A stretch of DNA of 64,000 nt, taken from assembly GCF_014656295.1 (NCBI RefSeq), contig NZ_BNCD01000001.1:558001-622000 (forward strand), read 5' to 3'. The position numbers and the translations under genes were made by a program. The first letter of the stretch is position 1. Every line of letters begins with the position of its first letter. The DNA comes from Streptomyces sulfonofaciens (lineage in GTDB: Bacteria > Actinomycetota > Actinomycetes > Streptomycetales > Streptomycetaceae). Below, in pieces: positions 49,179 through 58,367 of the stretch. The notes beneath the pieces are model-generated. The model was not told the DNA's origin. It saw nothing but the letters and a program-made list of their open reading frames with translations, and ran no database searches.

Positions 49179-50942
49179 ATGCATCGGTACAGGTCCCACA
49201 CGTGCGGCGAGCTGCGTGCCTCCGACGTCGGCACGGACGTCCGGCTGAGCGGCTGGCTGCACAATCGCCGAGACCTGGGCGGCATCCTGTTCATCGATCT
49301 GCGTGACCACCACGGCGTCACCCAGCTCGTGGCCCGCCCCGGCACCGCCGCCGCCGAGGCGCTGGACAAGCTCTCCAAGGAGACCGTGCTCCGCGTCGAC
49401 GGCCGGGTCGTCTCGCGCGGCGCCGACAACGTCAACCCCGACCTGCCCACCGGCGAGATCGAGATCGAGGCGGCCGAGGTGGAGGTGCTCGGCGAGGCCG
49501 CGCCGCTGCCCTTCACCGTCAACGCCGACGACGGGGTGAACGAGGAGCGCCGGCTCGAATACCGCTTCCTCGACCTGCGCCGTGCCCGTATGCACCGCAA
49601 CATCATGCTGCGCACCGCCGTCATCTCGGCGATCCGCAACAAGATGACCGCGCTCGGCTTCACCGAGATGGCGACCCCGATCCTCACCGCCACCTCGCCC
49701 GAGGGCGCCCGCGACTTCGTCGTGCCCTCCCGCATCCACCCGGGCAGGTTCTACGCGCTCCCGCAGGCCCCGCAGCAGTTCAAGCAGTTGCTGATGATCG
49801 CCGGCTTCGACCGCTACTTCCAGATCGCGCCGTGCTTCCGCGACGAGGACGCCCGCGCGGACCGCTCGCCCGGCGAGTTCTACCAGTTGGACCTGGAGAT
49901 GTCCTTCGTCGAGCAGGAGGACATCTTCCAGCCGGTCGAGAAGCTGATGACGGAGCTGTTCGAGGAGTTCGGCGGCGGCCGCCACGTGTCGTCGCCCTTC
50001 CCGCGCATCCCCTACCGGGAGGCGATGGAGAAGTACGGCTCGGACAAGCCCGACCTGCGTGCGGAGCTGGAACTCGTCGACGTCTCGGACGTCTTCGCCT
50101 CCTCCGGGTTCAACGCCTTCGCCGGCCGGCACGTAAGGGCGCTGCCGGTGGCCGGTGTGCAGGACCAGCCGCGCAGGTTCTTCGACCAGCTCGGCGAGTA
50201 CGCGGTCGAGCAGGGCGCCAAGGGCCTCGCCTGGGTGCGGGTCGGCGAGGACGGCGCGCTGTCGGGGCCGATCGCCAAGTTCCTCACCGAGAAGGACGTC
50301 GCCGAGCTGACCAGGAGGCTCGCGCTCGCCCCCGGGCACGCCGTCTTCTTCGGCGCGGGCGAGTACGCCGAGGTGTCCCGGATCATGGGCGCGGTACGGG
50401 TGGAGGCCGCCCGGCGCTCCGGCCACTTCACCGAGGACGTCTTCCGCTTCTGCTGGGTGGTGGACTTCCCGATGTACGAGAAGGACGAGGACACCGGGCG
50501 GATCGACTTCTCGCACAACCCGTTCTCGATGCCGCAGGGCGGCCTGGACGCGCTGCGCACCCAGGACCCGCTGGACGTGCTGGCCTGGCAGTACGACATC
50601 GTCTGCAACGGCGTCGAACTCTCCTCCGGCGCGATCAGGAACCACGAGCCGGAGATCATGCTGTCGGCCTTCGAGATCGCCGGCTACGAACGGGCGGACG
50701 TGGAGCGCGACTTCGCCGGCATGCTCCGCGCCCTGCGCTTCGGCGCCCCGCCGCACGGTGGCATCGCGCCCGGCGTGGACCGCATCGTGATGCTCCTCGC
50801 CGACGAGCCCAACATCCGCGAGACCATCGCCTTCCCGCTGAACGGCAACGCCCAGGACCTGATGATGGGCGCCCCCTCCGAGCTCACCGAGGCACGCCTG
50901 CGCGAACTCCACCTCGGGGTGCGGCGGCCCTCGGGGGCGTAG
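49179..50942 (+). CDS. aspS: Aspartyl-tRNA synthetase
   Basis: A 587-aa class II synthetase of bacterial type. Anticodon-binding OB fold at ~1-110 (LSGWLHNRRDLGGILFIDLRD), motif 1 region (NKMTALGFTEMATPILTATSPEGARDF), FYALPQAPQQFKQLLM, motif 2 (FRDEDARADRSPGEFYQLDLEMSF), a GAD insertion domain (~295-420), and motif 3 near the C terminus (APPHGGIAPGVDRIVMLL). Whether it discriminates Asp from Asn tRNA cannot be told here. GGATGAGAG precedes the ATG. Confidence 0.97.
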   Translation: MHRYRSHTCGELRASDVGTDVRLSGWLHNRRDLGGILFIDLRDHHGVTQLVARPGTAAAEALDKLSKETVLRVDGRVVSRGADNVNPDLPTGEIEIEAAEVEVLGEAAPLPFTVNADDGVNEERRLEYRFLDLRRARMHRNIMLRTAVISAIRNKMTALGFTEMATPILTATSPEGARDFVVPSRIHPGRFYALPQAPQQFKQLLMIAGFDRYFQIAPCFRDEDARADRSPGEFYQLDLEMSFVEQEDIFQPVEKLMTELFEEFGGGRHVSSPFPRIPYREAMEKYGSDKPDLRAELELVDVSDVFASSGFNAFAGRHVRALPVAGVQDQPRRFFDQLGEYAVEQGAKGLAWVRVGEDGALSGPIAKFLTEKDVAELTRRLALAPGHAVFFGAGEYAEVSRIMGAVRVEAARRSGHFTEDVFRFCWVVDFPMYEKDEDTGRIDFSHNPFSMPQGGLDALRTQDPLDVLAWQYDIVCNGVELSSGAIRNHEPEIMLSAFEIAGYERADVERDFAGMLRALRFGAPPHGGIAPGVDRIVMLLADEPNIRETIAFPLNGNAQDLMMGAPSELTEARLRELHLGVRRPSGA

Positions 50943-50949
50943 CCGCGCT

Positions 50950-50978
50950 CCGGGCGCGCCCGCACGGGGCGCGCCCGG
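50950..50978. terminator. Bidirectional terminator between aspS and metG
   Basis: CCGGGCGCGCCC pairs perfectly with GGGCGCGCCCGG (12 bp) across a 5-nt loop, 8 bp after the aspS stop and facing the convergent metG. Confidence 0.82.
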
Positions 50979-51044
50979 GACGGCACGGCCGGGGCCGAAG
51001 CCCCGGGGCCCCGGGCGCCGTGGCGTCCCGGGGCCGGTGCCGTC

Positions 51045-52661
51045 TCAGGCCGTGGGCCGCTCCTCCAGCCGGGGGAAGAGCACCTCGCCCTTGGTGACCG
51101 TCGAGCCCGCGGGCAGCAGGCCCCAGTCGGCCGCACCGGCGATCCGCTGGTCGGCCAGCGCGCCGAGGGACACCTCGGCGCCCAGCGAGTCCCAGAGCTT
51201 CTGGGCGGTGGCGGGCATCACCGGGTTCAGCAGCACGGCGACGGCCCGCAGCGCCTCCGCCGCGGTGTACAGGATGGTGGCGAGCCGGGCCTGGCCCTCG
51301 GGGCTCTTGTCCTTCGCGACCTTCCAGGGCTCCTGCTCGGTCAGGTAGCCGTTGACCAGCCGGATGAACTCGAAGACCGCGGCGATGCCGCCGGCGAAGT
51401 CCAGCTCCTCGCCGATCCGCCGGTCCGCCTCCGCGGCGGCCTTCGCCAGGCCCTCGGAGATCGCCGTCTCCGCCGGACCGGCCGCGGTGGCCGCCGGCAG
51501 CGCCCCGTCGAAGTAGCGGGCGACCATCGCCGCCACCCGCGACGCCAGGTTGCCGAAGTCGTTGGCCAGCTCGCTGGTGTACCGGGCGGAGAAGTCCTCC
51601 CAGGAGAACGAGCCGTCCTGGCCGTAGGCGATGGCGCGCAGGAAGTACCAGCGGTAGGCGTCGACGCCGAAGTGCGACGTCAGATCCTGCGGCTTGATGC
51701 CGGTGAGGTTGGACTTCGACATCTTCTCGCCGCCGACCATCAGCCAGCCGTTCGCGAAGACCCGGCCCGGCACGGGCAGGCCGTTCGCCATCAGCATCGC
51801 CGGCCAGATGATCGCGTGGAACCGCAGGATGTCCTTGCCGACCAGGTGGATGTCGGCGGGGAAGACCGAGTCGAACCTCGCCTGGTCGGTGCCGTAGCCC
51901 ACGGCCGTGGCGTAGTTCAGCAGCGCGTCGATCCACACGTAGATGACGTGCTTCTCGTCCCAGGGGACCTTGACGCCCCAGTCGAAGGTGGAGCGTGAGA
52001 TCGACAGGTCCTGGAGGCCCTGCCGGACGAAGTTCACGACCTCGTTGCGCGCGGACTCGGGCTGCACGAAGTCGGGGCGGGACTCGTACAGCTCCAGCAG
52101 CTTCGGACCGTACTCGCTCAGCCGGAAGAAGTAGTTCTCCTCCTTGAGGATCTCCACCGGGGTCTTGTGGATGGGGCAGAGCTTCTGCCCGGCGAAGGCG
52201 CCCTCGCCGTCCAGCAGCTCGCCCGGGAGCTTGTACTCCTCGCAGCCCACGCAGTAAGGGCCCTCGTAGCCGCCCTTGTAGACCTCGCCCTTGTCGTACA
52301 GCGCCTGGACGAACTCCTGCACACGGTCGGTGTGCCGCTTCTCGGTGGTGCGGATGAAGTCGTCGTTCGCGATCTCCAGGTGCTCCCAGAGGGGCTTCCA
52401 CGCCTCCTCGACGAGCTTGTCGCACCACTCCTGGGGGCTGACGCCGTTCGCCTGGGCGGTGCGCATGATCTTCTGACCGTGCTCGTCCGTGCCGGTGAGG
52501 TACCACACCTTCTCGCCGCGCTGACGGTGCCAGCGCGTGAGCACGTCGCCTGCGACGGTCGTGTAGGCGTGGCCCAGGTGAGGAGCGTCGTTGACGTAAT
52601 AGATGGGGGTGGAGACGTAGTACGCCTTGCCACCCTGCTTCTCGGATCCAGTGGCCGCCAT
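51045..52661 (-). CDS. metG: Methionyl-tRNA synthetase
   Basis: A 538-aa class I synthetase. HLGH (HIGH equivalent) is near residue 28; a zinc knuckle follows with YCVGCEEYKL and KLCPIH (CxxC...CxxH); KMSKS is near 305. Length matches the type without the C-terminal tRNA-binding domain. A TAGGAT -10 (52669-52674, minus) ends 7 nt before the ATG, pointing to a leaderless transcript. Confidence 0.97.
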   Translation of the reverse strand: MAATGSEKQGGKAYYVSTPIYYVNDAPHLGHAYTTVAGDVLTRWHRQRGEKVWYLTGTDEHGQKIMRTAQANGVSPQEWCDKLVEEAWKPLWEHLEIANDDFIRTTEKRHTDRVQEFVQALYDKGEVYKGGYEGPYCVGCEEYKLPGELLDGEGAFAGQKLCPIHKTPVEILKEENYFFRLSEYGPKLLELYESRPDFVQPESARNEVVNFVRQGLQDLSISRSTFDWGVKVPWDEKHVIYVWIDALLNYATAVGYGTDQARFDSVFPADIHLVGKDILRFHAIIWPAMLMANGLPVPGRVFANGWLMVGGEKMSKSNLTGIKPQDLTSHFGVDAYRWYFLRAIAYGQDGSFSWEDFSARYTSELANDFGNLASRVAAMVARYFDGALPAATAAGPAETAISEGLAKAAAEADRRIGEELDFAGGIAAVFEFIRLVNGYLTEQEPWKVAKDKSPEGQARLATILYTAAEALRAVAVLLNPVMPATAQKLWDSLGAEVSLGALADQRIAGAADWGLLPAGSTVTKGEVLFPRLEERPTA

Positions 52662-52668
52662 GGTCGAA

Positions 52669-52674
52669 ATCCTA
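52669..52674 (-). promoter_or_regulatory. -10 element of a leaderless metG promoter
   Basis: TAGGAT on the minus strand is followed by 7 nt and the ATG. The same GGAT could be read as a weak ribosome site, so this is not certain. Confidence 0.45.
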
Positions 52675-52714
52675 CTGGCCCGGGGGAGATCGACTCACAC
52701 CGATCACACGCGGT

Positions 52715-52758
52715 GACGGGGTGGGACCGCCGGTGCGTACCGGTGGTCCCACCCCGTC
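52715..52758 (-). terminator. Long hairpin terminator after the VWA gene
   Basis: Fourteen perfect pairs (GACGGGGTGGGACC with GGTCCCACCCCGTC), one wobble pair, then five more pairs close on a 4-nt loop, giving a 20-bp stem. It lies between the VWA stop and the metG promoter. Confidence 0.85.
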
Positions 52759-52784
52759 GTCCGATGGTCGGGAAGGCCCGCGGG

Positions 52785-54767
52785 CTACGGGCGCCAGACC
52801 GCGAGCAGGCCCTCGTACAGCTCGGCGTCGGTCAGCTCGCGGGGCGTGGGGCCCGCGTGGAAGAACGCGGCGTTGTCCGCCTTCAGCCTGCGCAGGTAGT
52901 CGAAGCCCTTGGCGTCGTGCTCGCCGAAGGCCACGAACTGGAAGAACAGCGGCAGCTTCGCCGCGTCCGCCAGCGCCTGGGTGGCCGGGCCCTTGGTGTC
53001 CGGGGGCCCGTCGGTCTGGAAGACCACCAGGGCGGGGTCCTCGCTGCCCGACTTCTCGTAGTCGGCCACGACCTCCTCGACCGCGCGGTGGTAGCTGGTG
53101 CGCCCCATCCGGCCGCATGCCTCGTGCAGCTCGTCGACCTTGCCCTCGTGGGCGTCCAGGGTCAGCTCGCCGGTGCCGTCGATGTCCGTCGAGAAGAACA
53201 CGACGTGCACGGTCGCCTCGGGGTCGGTGTGCGCGGCCAGGGCGAGCACCTGCTCCCCGAGGCTCTGCGCGGAGCCGTCCTTGTAGTACGGACGCATGGA
53301 GCCGGACCGGTCCAGCACGAGGTACACCCGGGCCCGCACGTCCGCGAGCCCGGCCCGTTCCAGGACGGCGCCCGCGGTCTCGTAGGCCGCCGCCAGCCCC
53401 GGCGCCACGTCCCTGACCCGCTCCCCGGCGGCCGCGCCGACGGCCACGGGCTCCCCGACCTGCACGGCCTCGGGCTCGGGCGCCGTTTCGGCGGCGGGTG
53501 CGGGCGAGGTTGCGGCGGCGGGCTCGGCCACAGGCTCCGCCTCCGGCTCGGGTTCGGGCTCCGGTGCGGGTTCGGCGGCGGGTGCGGGCTCGGGTTCGGG
53601 CTCCGGCTCGGGCTCGGCTTCGGCGGCGGGTGCGGGCTCGGGTTCGGGCTCCGGTGCGGGTTCTGGTGCGGTCTCGGCGGTGGTTTCCGGCTCGGCTCCG
53701 GGTGCGGTTTCGGCGGCGGGCTTGGGCCCGGCTTCGGCAGCGGGTTCGGCTTCGGCGGCGGGCTCGGGCTCGGCTTCGGGCTCGGGCGCTGCGGCGGGTT
53801 CTGGTGCGGTTTCGGCCACCGGCTCCGGGGCGGGTTCGGGCTCGGGGGCGGTGGCGGGCCGCGCCTCGGGCTCGGCGGTGGCGGCGGGCTCGGCGGTGGC
53901 GGCGGGCTCGGGGGCGGCTTCGGGTGCGGTTTCGGCGACCGGCTCGGACTCGGGCTCAGGGGCGGTGTCGACCTCGGCCTCGGGCCCGATCTCGGCCTCG
54001 GCCTCGGGTTCGGGCTCCGGCTCGGATTCGGCTTCGGCGGCGGGCTCGGGCCGGGGCTCCGGGTCGGGTTCGGCTTCGGCGGCGGGCTCGGGCCGGGGCT
54101 CCGGGTCGGGTTCGGGGGCGGGCGTGGACGCGGTCGCGGGTTCCGGCTCGGGGTCGGCGGCGGTCACGTGCGCCCGCTCGGCTTCGGGCTCGGACTCGGA
54201 CTCGGGCGCGGTGTCGGCCGTGGGCTCCGGCTCGGCTGCGGACTCCGGCTCGACCGTCGGCTCCGGTGCGGCCGTGGGGGCGGGGGTGGTTTCGGGGGCC
54301 GCCGGGGCGACGTCCGCGGATCCGTCCCGGGTCGGCGCCTCCGCCGCGGGCTCGCGCGCCTCGGGGGCGGCGTCGGACTCCTCGCCCCCGGCCGGTGCAC
54401 CCCCGGCGGAAGGCTTCGCGGCCACCCGGTCGAACGCGGCGGCGACAAGATCGTCCACCAAGGACCCCTCCGCCGCGGACGTGTCCGTCTCAGCGGTGGA
54501 GGAAGCGGAGGACGCGGAGGACGCGAAGGGCCCGGTCTCCTCGGACGCCGTGGACGAGGGGGAGGCCCCGGAACCGGTGGACACCGCGGAAGGCGTGCCG
54601 GCCGCGGAGGCGGCGGGGGACTCCGACCCGTCCGGCGCCGCGGGCGTGCTCACCGCGGAGGCGGAGCCGTCACCCTCGGCGGACGCCCCCACCTGCTCCG
54701 CACCCGACCGACCACGCTTCCGGGACCGACCCCCCCACGCATCCCGCAGCCGACTCAGAATGCCCAT
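52785..54767 (-). CDS. TerF-like VWA-domain protein with long acidic Glu-Pro linker
   Basis: A 660-aa protein. It opens with a short basic stretch ([21 protein letters not shown]) and a Ser/Ala/Gly-rich segment. Residues ~130-460 are a low-complexity Glu/Pro/Ala linker (AEPEPEP, TAPEP and [12 protein letters not shown] units). The VWA domain at ~480-660 has a MIDAS-type DRSGSM and matches the von Willebrand domain of TerF/TerY-type tellurium-resistance relatives. GGAGGG is 8 nt before ATG 54767. Function unknown; the linker could tether the VWA head at a distance. It has no ter gene neighbours here. Confidence 0.87.
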   Translation of the reverse strand: MGILSRLRDAWGGRSRKRGRSGAEQVGASAEGDGSASAVSTPAAPDGSESPAASAAGTPSAVSTGSGASPSSTASEETGPFASSASSASSTAETDTSAAEGSLVDDLVAAAFDRVAAKPSAGGAPAGGEESDAAPEAREPAAEAPTRDGSADVAPAAPETTPAPTAAPEPTVEPESAAEPEPTADTAPESESEPEAERAHVTAADPEPEPATASTPAPEPDPEPRPEPAAEAEPDPEPRPEPAAEAESEPEPEPEAEAEIGPEAEVDTAPEPESEPVAETAPEAAPEPAATAEPAATAEPEARPATAPEPEPAPEPVAETAPEPAAAPEPEAEPEPAAEAEPAAEAGPKPAAETAPGAEPETTAETAPEPAPEPEPEPAPAAEAEPEPEPEPEPAPAAEPAPEPEPEPEAEPVAEPAAATSPAPAAETAPEPEAVQVGEPVAVGAAAGERVRDVAPGLAAAYETAGAVLERAGLADVRARVYLVLDRSGSMRPYYKDGSAQSLGEQVLALAAHTDPEATVHVVFFSTDIDGTGELTLDAHEGKVDELHEACGRMGRTSYHRAVEEVVADYEKSGSEDPALVVFQTDGPPDTKGPATQALADAAKLPLFFQFVAFGEHDAKGFDYLRRLKADNAAFFHAGPTPRELTDAELYEGLLAVWRP

Positions 54768-54832
54768 GTGCACAACCCTCCGCGTGACGTGCTTCCCTAG
54801 ATCCCTGGTAATCCCTGGCCAGGGCGGACACG

Positions 54833-54844
54833 TAAGGTTAGCCT
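54833..54844. promoter_or_regulatory. Half iron-box (DmdR/IdeR-like) upstream of the VWA gene
   Basis: TAAGGTTAGCCT (AGGCTAACCTTA on the VWA strand) matches one half and the centre of the actinobacterial iron box TTAGGTTAGGCTAACCTAA; the other half is not conserved. ATCCCTGG also repeats with a 10-bp period at 54801-54818, next to the palindrome CCCTGGCCAGGG. Confidence 0.35.
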
Positions 54845-54938
54845 CCACGGCACATGATCTTCGGGAGGGTGGCGACCGGCCCCCGCTGCCCGGCACGCGC
54901 CCGCGGCGCCCCGGCGGGCCCCGAACCCACCCGAACGC

Positions 54939-55946
54939 CTACGAGTTCGTGACCTCGGCATTCAGGAGCCGCACGTCGTCGTCCCGCAGCGCGGGAAGTC
55001 CCGCCCCGACGGTTCCCGCGGGCGACCGGCGCAACCACTCACGGTAGGCGGGCGCCTCCCACGCCACCTCCCAGTACGCCTCCTCCAACTCCGGGTAGAC
55101 CGCGTCCGCCTCCGCCTCGGTACGCGCGGCGAGCAGCAGCCGTACGCCTATCGGATCGCCCTGGAGGGGCCGTATCACCAGGTCGGGACGGGGCCGTGAG
55201 GTCGGCTGGCTGATGGTGACGACCTCGCCGGTGGCGACCAGGGAGTAGGCGGTCAGGTAGTCGCCGTGCAGCATGCACGGGTCGAGCCCGGCGGTGCGGA
55301 ACACCCGGCACAGCGCGTCCCACTCGCCGTCCACCGTGGAGTCCACCATCCACCGTTCCGAGGCGAGGTCGGAGAGCGGCACCACCTGCCGGGCCACGGA
55401 GGGGTGGTCCGCGGCGATCGTCACGAACTGCGGCTCCCGCTCGACCAGGGTCCGCAGGCACAGTCCGGGTGGGATCCGCAGCGGGCTGCCCTCCACCTCG
55501 TGGACGAACGCCACGTCGAGCTGGCCGGCGGCCACCATGCGCAGCAGCGCGTTCGCCGAGACGTCCATCTGGAGGGTCGGCTCCGGGCGCGGCGGGCAGG
55601 CGCGCAGCCTGCGCAACCAGCCCGGGATGGCACGGCTCGCGGTGGCACCGATCCGCAGGTGGGGTCCGCCCGCGGCGCGCGCCGCGGTCGTGCGGGCCTC
55701 CTGGACCAGCGCCGACAGCTCGGCGATCAGCGGCCGGGCGCGGCTGAGCACCGCGCGGCCGAGCGGCGTGGGGCGGCAGCCGGTGCGCTCGCGGGCGAAC
55801 AGCTCCCCGCCCAGGGAGTGCTCGATGCGGCGCAACTGGGTGCTCAACGAGGGCTGTGCCATGCCCAGTTCGCGCGCCGCCTTGTGCAGGCTGCCCGTGT
55901 CGGCGATGGCGCACAGTACGCGCAGGTGCCTGACCTCCAGGTCCAT
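54939..55946 (-). CDS. snpR: LysR-family regulator of snapalysin
   Basis: A 335-aa LysR-type activator divergent from snpA, the known pairing for snapalysin genes. The N-terminal winged HTH is textbook (MDLEVRHLRVLCAIADTGSL, KAARELGMAQPSLSTQLRRIEHSLGGELF). The type 2 periplasmic-binding-like effector domain covers ~95-300. I use ATG 55946; a GTG at 55952 would add two residues, and TAGTCT at 55957-55962 may be its -10. The palindrome at 56023-56039 is its likely binding site. Confidence 0.92.
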   Translation of the reverse strand: MDLEVRHLRVLCAIADTGSLHKAARELGMAQPSLSTQLRRIEHSLGGELFARERTGCRPTPLGRAVLSRARPLIAELSALVQEARTTAARAAGGPHLRIGATASRAIPGWLRRLRACPPRPEPTLQMDVSANALLRMVAAGQLDVAFVHEVEGSPLRIPPGLCLRTLVEREPQFVTIAADHPSVARQVVPLSDLASERWMVDSTVDGEWDALCRVFRTAGLDPCMLHGDYLTAYSLVATGEVVTISQPTSRPRPDLVIRPLQGDPIGVRLLLAARTEAEADAVYPELEEAYWEVAWEAPAYREWLRRSPAGTVGAGLPALRDDDVRLLNAEVTNS

Positions 55947-56022
55947 GGCCACCGAGACTAGGCCCGCCCCAAGCGCCGCGCCAGATGGTCAAATCGGCCC
56001 AGAAGCACACCAGTCGAAGGCC

Positions 56023-56039
56023 GATAGCTCCGGGCTATC
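56023..56039. promoter_or_regulatory. LysR-type T-N11-A operator for snpA
   Basis: GATAGC-TCCGG-GCTATC is a perfect 6-bp inverted repeat, and its inner bases fit the LysR T-N11-A rule (T56025, A56037). It sits in the 190-bp gap between snpR and snpA. Confidence 0.75.
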
Positions 56040-56062
56040 CCCAAGTGCCATCATCCGCAGGG

Positions 56063-56122
56063 CCGTTCGTTCGCCGAGACTCCTCCTACCGACCGTTCGT
56101 TCTCGACCCCACACAAGAACGA
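56063..56122 (+). promoter_or_regulatory. Repeats and leader hairpin before snpA
   Basis: CCGTTCGTTC occurs at 56063-56072 and again exactly 30 bp later at 56093-56102. TCGTTCT (56097-56103) pairs with AGAACGA (56116-56122), a possible 5'-leader hairpin directly upstream of the ribosome site TAGGAG. Confidence 0.5.
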
Positions 56123-56135
56123 GTAGGAGCCCCCC

Positions 56136-56819
56136 ATGACTTCCATGACCAGGAAGCCCGCCAAGAGACTCGTCGCGCTCGCGCTGGGCCTGGGCCTTGC
56201 CACCGCGGCCCTCGGCACCGCGGTTCCCGCCGCGGCGCAGACCGCCACCCCGGGCGCGGCCTCCGCGGCCTCGTACGCGCGGTACGCGGGTTCGGCCGAG
56301 GACAACGCCAACACCAAGGCGTTCTTCGAGGCCGTGCTGAAGGCCGCGGCCGAGAAGCAGGCCGCCCACCCGGACCTCGCGGCCGTCACCGTCACGTACG
56401 ACCCCTCGGACGCGCCCAGCTACCGGTCGCAGATCTCCAGCGCCGCCCAGATCTGGAACAGCTCCGTGTCGAACGTGCGCCTCGCGGCCAGCAGCGGCGG
56501 ATCCGACTTCTACTACACCGAGGGCGACGACCCGCGGGGCTCGTACGCGTCCACGGACGGGCACGGCAGGGGCTACATCTTCATCGACCACGCCCAGAGC
56601 CAGCAGTACGACCAGATCCGGATCGTCGCGCACGAGACCGGCCACGTGCTCGGTCTGCCGGACCACTACACCGGCCCGTGCAGCGAGCTGATGTCCGGTG
56701 GCGGCCCCGGCCCGTCCTGCACCAACCGGTACCCGGACTCCAACGAGCGGTCCAGGGTCAACCAGCTCTGGGCCAACGGGTTCGCGAAGGCCCTCGACAA
56801 GCTGAACAAGGTCGGCTGA
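56136..56819 (+). CDS. snpA: Snapalysin, secreted zinc metalloprotease (M7)
   Basis: A 227-aa small neutral protease. A Sec signal ([29 protein letters not shown]) ends near residue 33 and a short propeptide follows (~34-88). The mature enzyme has the M7 zinc motif [13 protein letters not shown] (HExxHxxGxxD) near residues 169-181, and two Cys flank the active-site region ([18 protein letters not shown]). Typical full length. TAGGAG lies 7 nt before ATG 56136. The LysR gene snpR next door should activate it. Confidence 0.95.
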   Translation: MTSMTRKPAKRLVALALGLGLATAALGTAVPAAAQTATPGAASAASYARYAGSAEDNANTKAFFEAVLKAAAEKQAAHPDLAAVTVTYDPSDAPSYRSQISSAAQIWNSSVSNVRLAASSGGSDFYYTEGDDPRGSYASTDGHGRGYIFIDHAQSQQYDQIRIVAHETGHVLGLPDHYTGPCSELMSGGGPGPSCTNRYPDSNERSRVNQLWANGFAKALDKLNKVG

Positions 56820-56852
56820 CCGGCGACGACGGCTGACCCGGCGCCGACCGGC

Positions 56853-56874
56853 CGGGGCCCGTGCCGGGGCCCCG
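56853..56874 (+). terminator. Hairpin after snpA
   Basis: CGGGGCCC pairs with GGGCCCCG across a 6-nt loop, 33 bp beyond the snpA stop. The remaining gap to 57128 shows GGTCCGCCGGTGCGG-type repeats and no gene. Confidence 0.6.
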
Positions 56875-57128
56875 ACCGGCCGGCTCGCGTCCAGCTCCGG
56901 CCTCCCCCGGCTGTCACCCCCCACTGGTACGGGGCCGCTCTCCCACCGTGCGGTCCGTGCCCTCACGAACGGCCCGGGGAGGCCGGCTCCATACGTGGGA
57001 CGCACCCCCTCGATGCCCCGGCTGCCGGCCGGGGCATCGCCGCGTTCGCCGCGGGGAGGCCCCCGCACGGGCCCGCCCGCCGGTTCGGTCCACCGGCTCG
57101 GTCCGCCGGTGCGGTGCGCCCGTGCGGC

Positions 57129-58214
57129 CTACCGGACCGGCGGTGTGCCGTGCAGCGTGAGGTCGGTGAGCAGTGCCCGGTGGTCGGTGCCGGCAAGACC
57201 GAGGAAGCGGGCGCCGCGGGCGGAGAGGTCGGCGCTGACGAGGACGTGGTCGAGCTGCGCGCCGAGCACCGGGGCGGTGCGGGAGGGCCAGCTCGGGGTG
57301 CGCGCCTGGCCGGCGAGGCGGGCGCTGTCGCGCAGGCCGGTGTCCAGGATGCGGCGGAACGCGGCGTGGTCCTGGGTGGCGTTGAAGTCGCCGGCGAGGA
57401 TCGTCGTGCGGTGCGCGGCCGCCGTCCCTGCGGCGAAGCCGCGCAGGGCGGCCAGGTCCGTGCGCCAGCGGCCGAGGCTGTCCGGCAGCGGCGGCACGGG
57501 GTGGGCGAGCTGGAGCCGGACGGGGCGGCCGTGGACGGTGGCGGTGGCGCCCGGCATCCGCAGCGTGCCGGGCAGCGCGGGCGCGGGGACGAGGGGGTAG
57601 CGGCTGAGGATGACGGAGCCGTGGGCCCCGGGGGCCCTGGCCTGACTGCGGTAGGGGTACGTGCCGGGCGGGCCGGGCCGCCCCTCGCGGCGGGCCCGGT
57701 CCTGGGCCGGGAACGCCGTGTCCAGGAGACGCAGGCAGCGGCTGTCGCACTCCTCGACGAAGACGATGTCGGGGCGCTCGCGGCGGACGGCGCCGGTCAG
57801 TGCCGGGGTGCCGCGGCCGTACTGGACGTTGGAGGCAAGGACGCGGATCTCGGCGACCGGCGGGCCGTGCGGGTCCCCGACCCTGCCGTAGGGCTCCATG
57901 AACCAGGCGAGGGCGGCGAGGACCGCGAGTCCCCAGACGAGGCCGGTGCGGAAGCGGGTGAGGGCGGCCAGCAGGAGGGCCGCCGCCGTGGGGGCGATCA
58001 GCCAGGGCCAGAACGCGAGGAGCTGCGGGACGGGCGTGGTGGCGTCGGTGTCGGTGATGCGGCAGGTGACGACGGCGGTGACGGCCGCGAGGAGCAGGAC
58101 GGCCGGCCAGGCGGCCGGGTGCGGGCGGCGCCCGGCGCGCCCCTGCCCGGGGCTCGGGGCGCCGCCGCCCGGCCGGCGGGCCGGCGGGCCTTCGACGATC
58201 ATGCGGCTGCTCAT
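57129..58214 (-). CDS. Endonuclease/exonuclease/phosphatase-family membrane protein
   Basis: A 361-aa protein with three N-terminal TM helices (AVLLLAAVTAVVTCRI, LAFWPWLIAPTAAALLLAAL, VWGLAVLAALAWF) and an outward EEP domain from ~100. Catalytic motifs: RVLASNVQYG, DIVFVEECD, HGSVILSR, AGDFNAT, and the closing DHRALL. The family covers nucleases and phosphodiesterases; the membrane form is unassigned. ATG 58214 has GAGAGG 11 nt upstream; an ATG at 58235 would add seven residues. Confidence 0.85.
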   Translation of the reverse strand: MSSRMIVEGPPARRPGGGAPSPGQGRAGRRPHPAAWPAVLLLAAVTAVVTCRITDTDATTPVPQLLAFWPWLIAPTAAALLLAALTRFRTGLVWGLAVLAALAWFMEPYGRVGDPHGPPVAEIRVLASNVQYGRGTPALTGAVRRERPDIVFVEECDSRCLRLLDTAFPAQDRARREGRPGPPGTYPYRSQARAPGAHGSVILSRYPLVPAPALPGTLRMPGATATVHGRPVRLQLAHPVPPLPDSLGRWRTDLAALRGFAAGTAAAHRTTILAGDFNATQDHAAFRRILDTGLRDSARLAGQARTPSWPSRTAPVLGAQLDHVLVSADLSARGARFLGLAGTDHRALLTDLTLHGTPPVR

Positions 58215-58367
58215 CGTGGACGCATCCTCTCGCATCCGGCGCCGAGCGGGGCCCAGGACGCGCGGCCTGGACGCGCGGTGTGCTGGGTGCGGGGGCTCCG
58301 GGGTCGCGCGGTGTGCTGGGTGCGGGCGCGTGGGCCGGGCGGTGGCGGTGTCCGCGGGCGGGCGGGG

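Noticed and set aside
46596..50912. Open frame of more than 1,400 codons on the minus strand running across aspS
   Set aside because: Only the part from 48947 downstream encodes recognisable domains. The rest is the antisense of aspS, an effect of high GC content.
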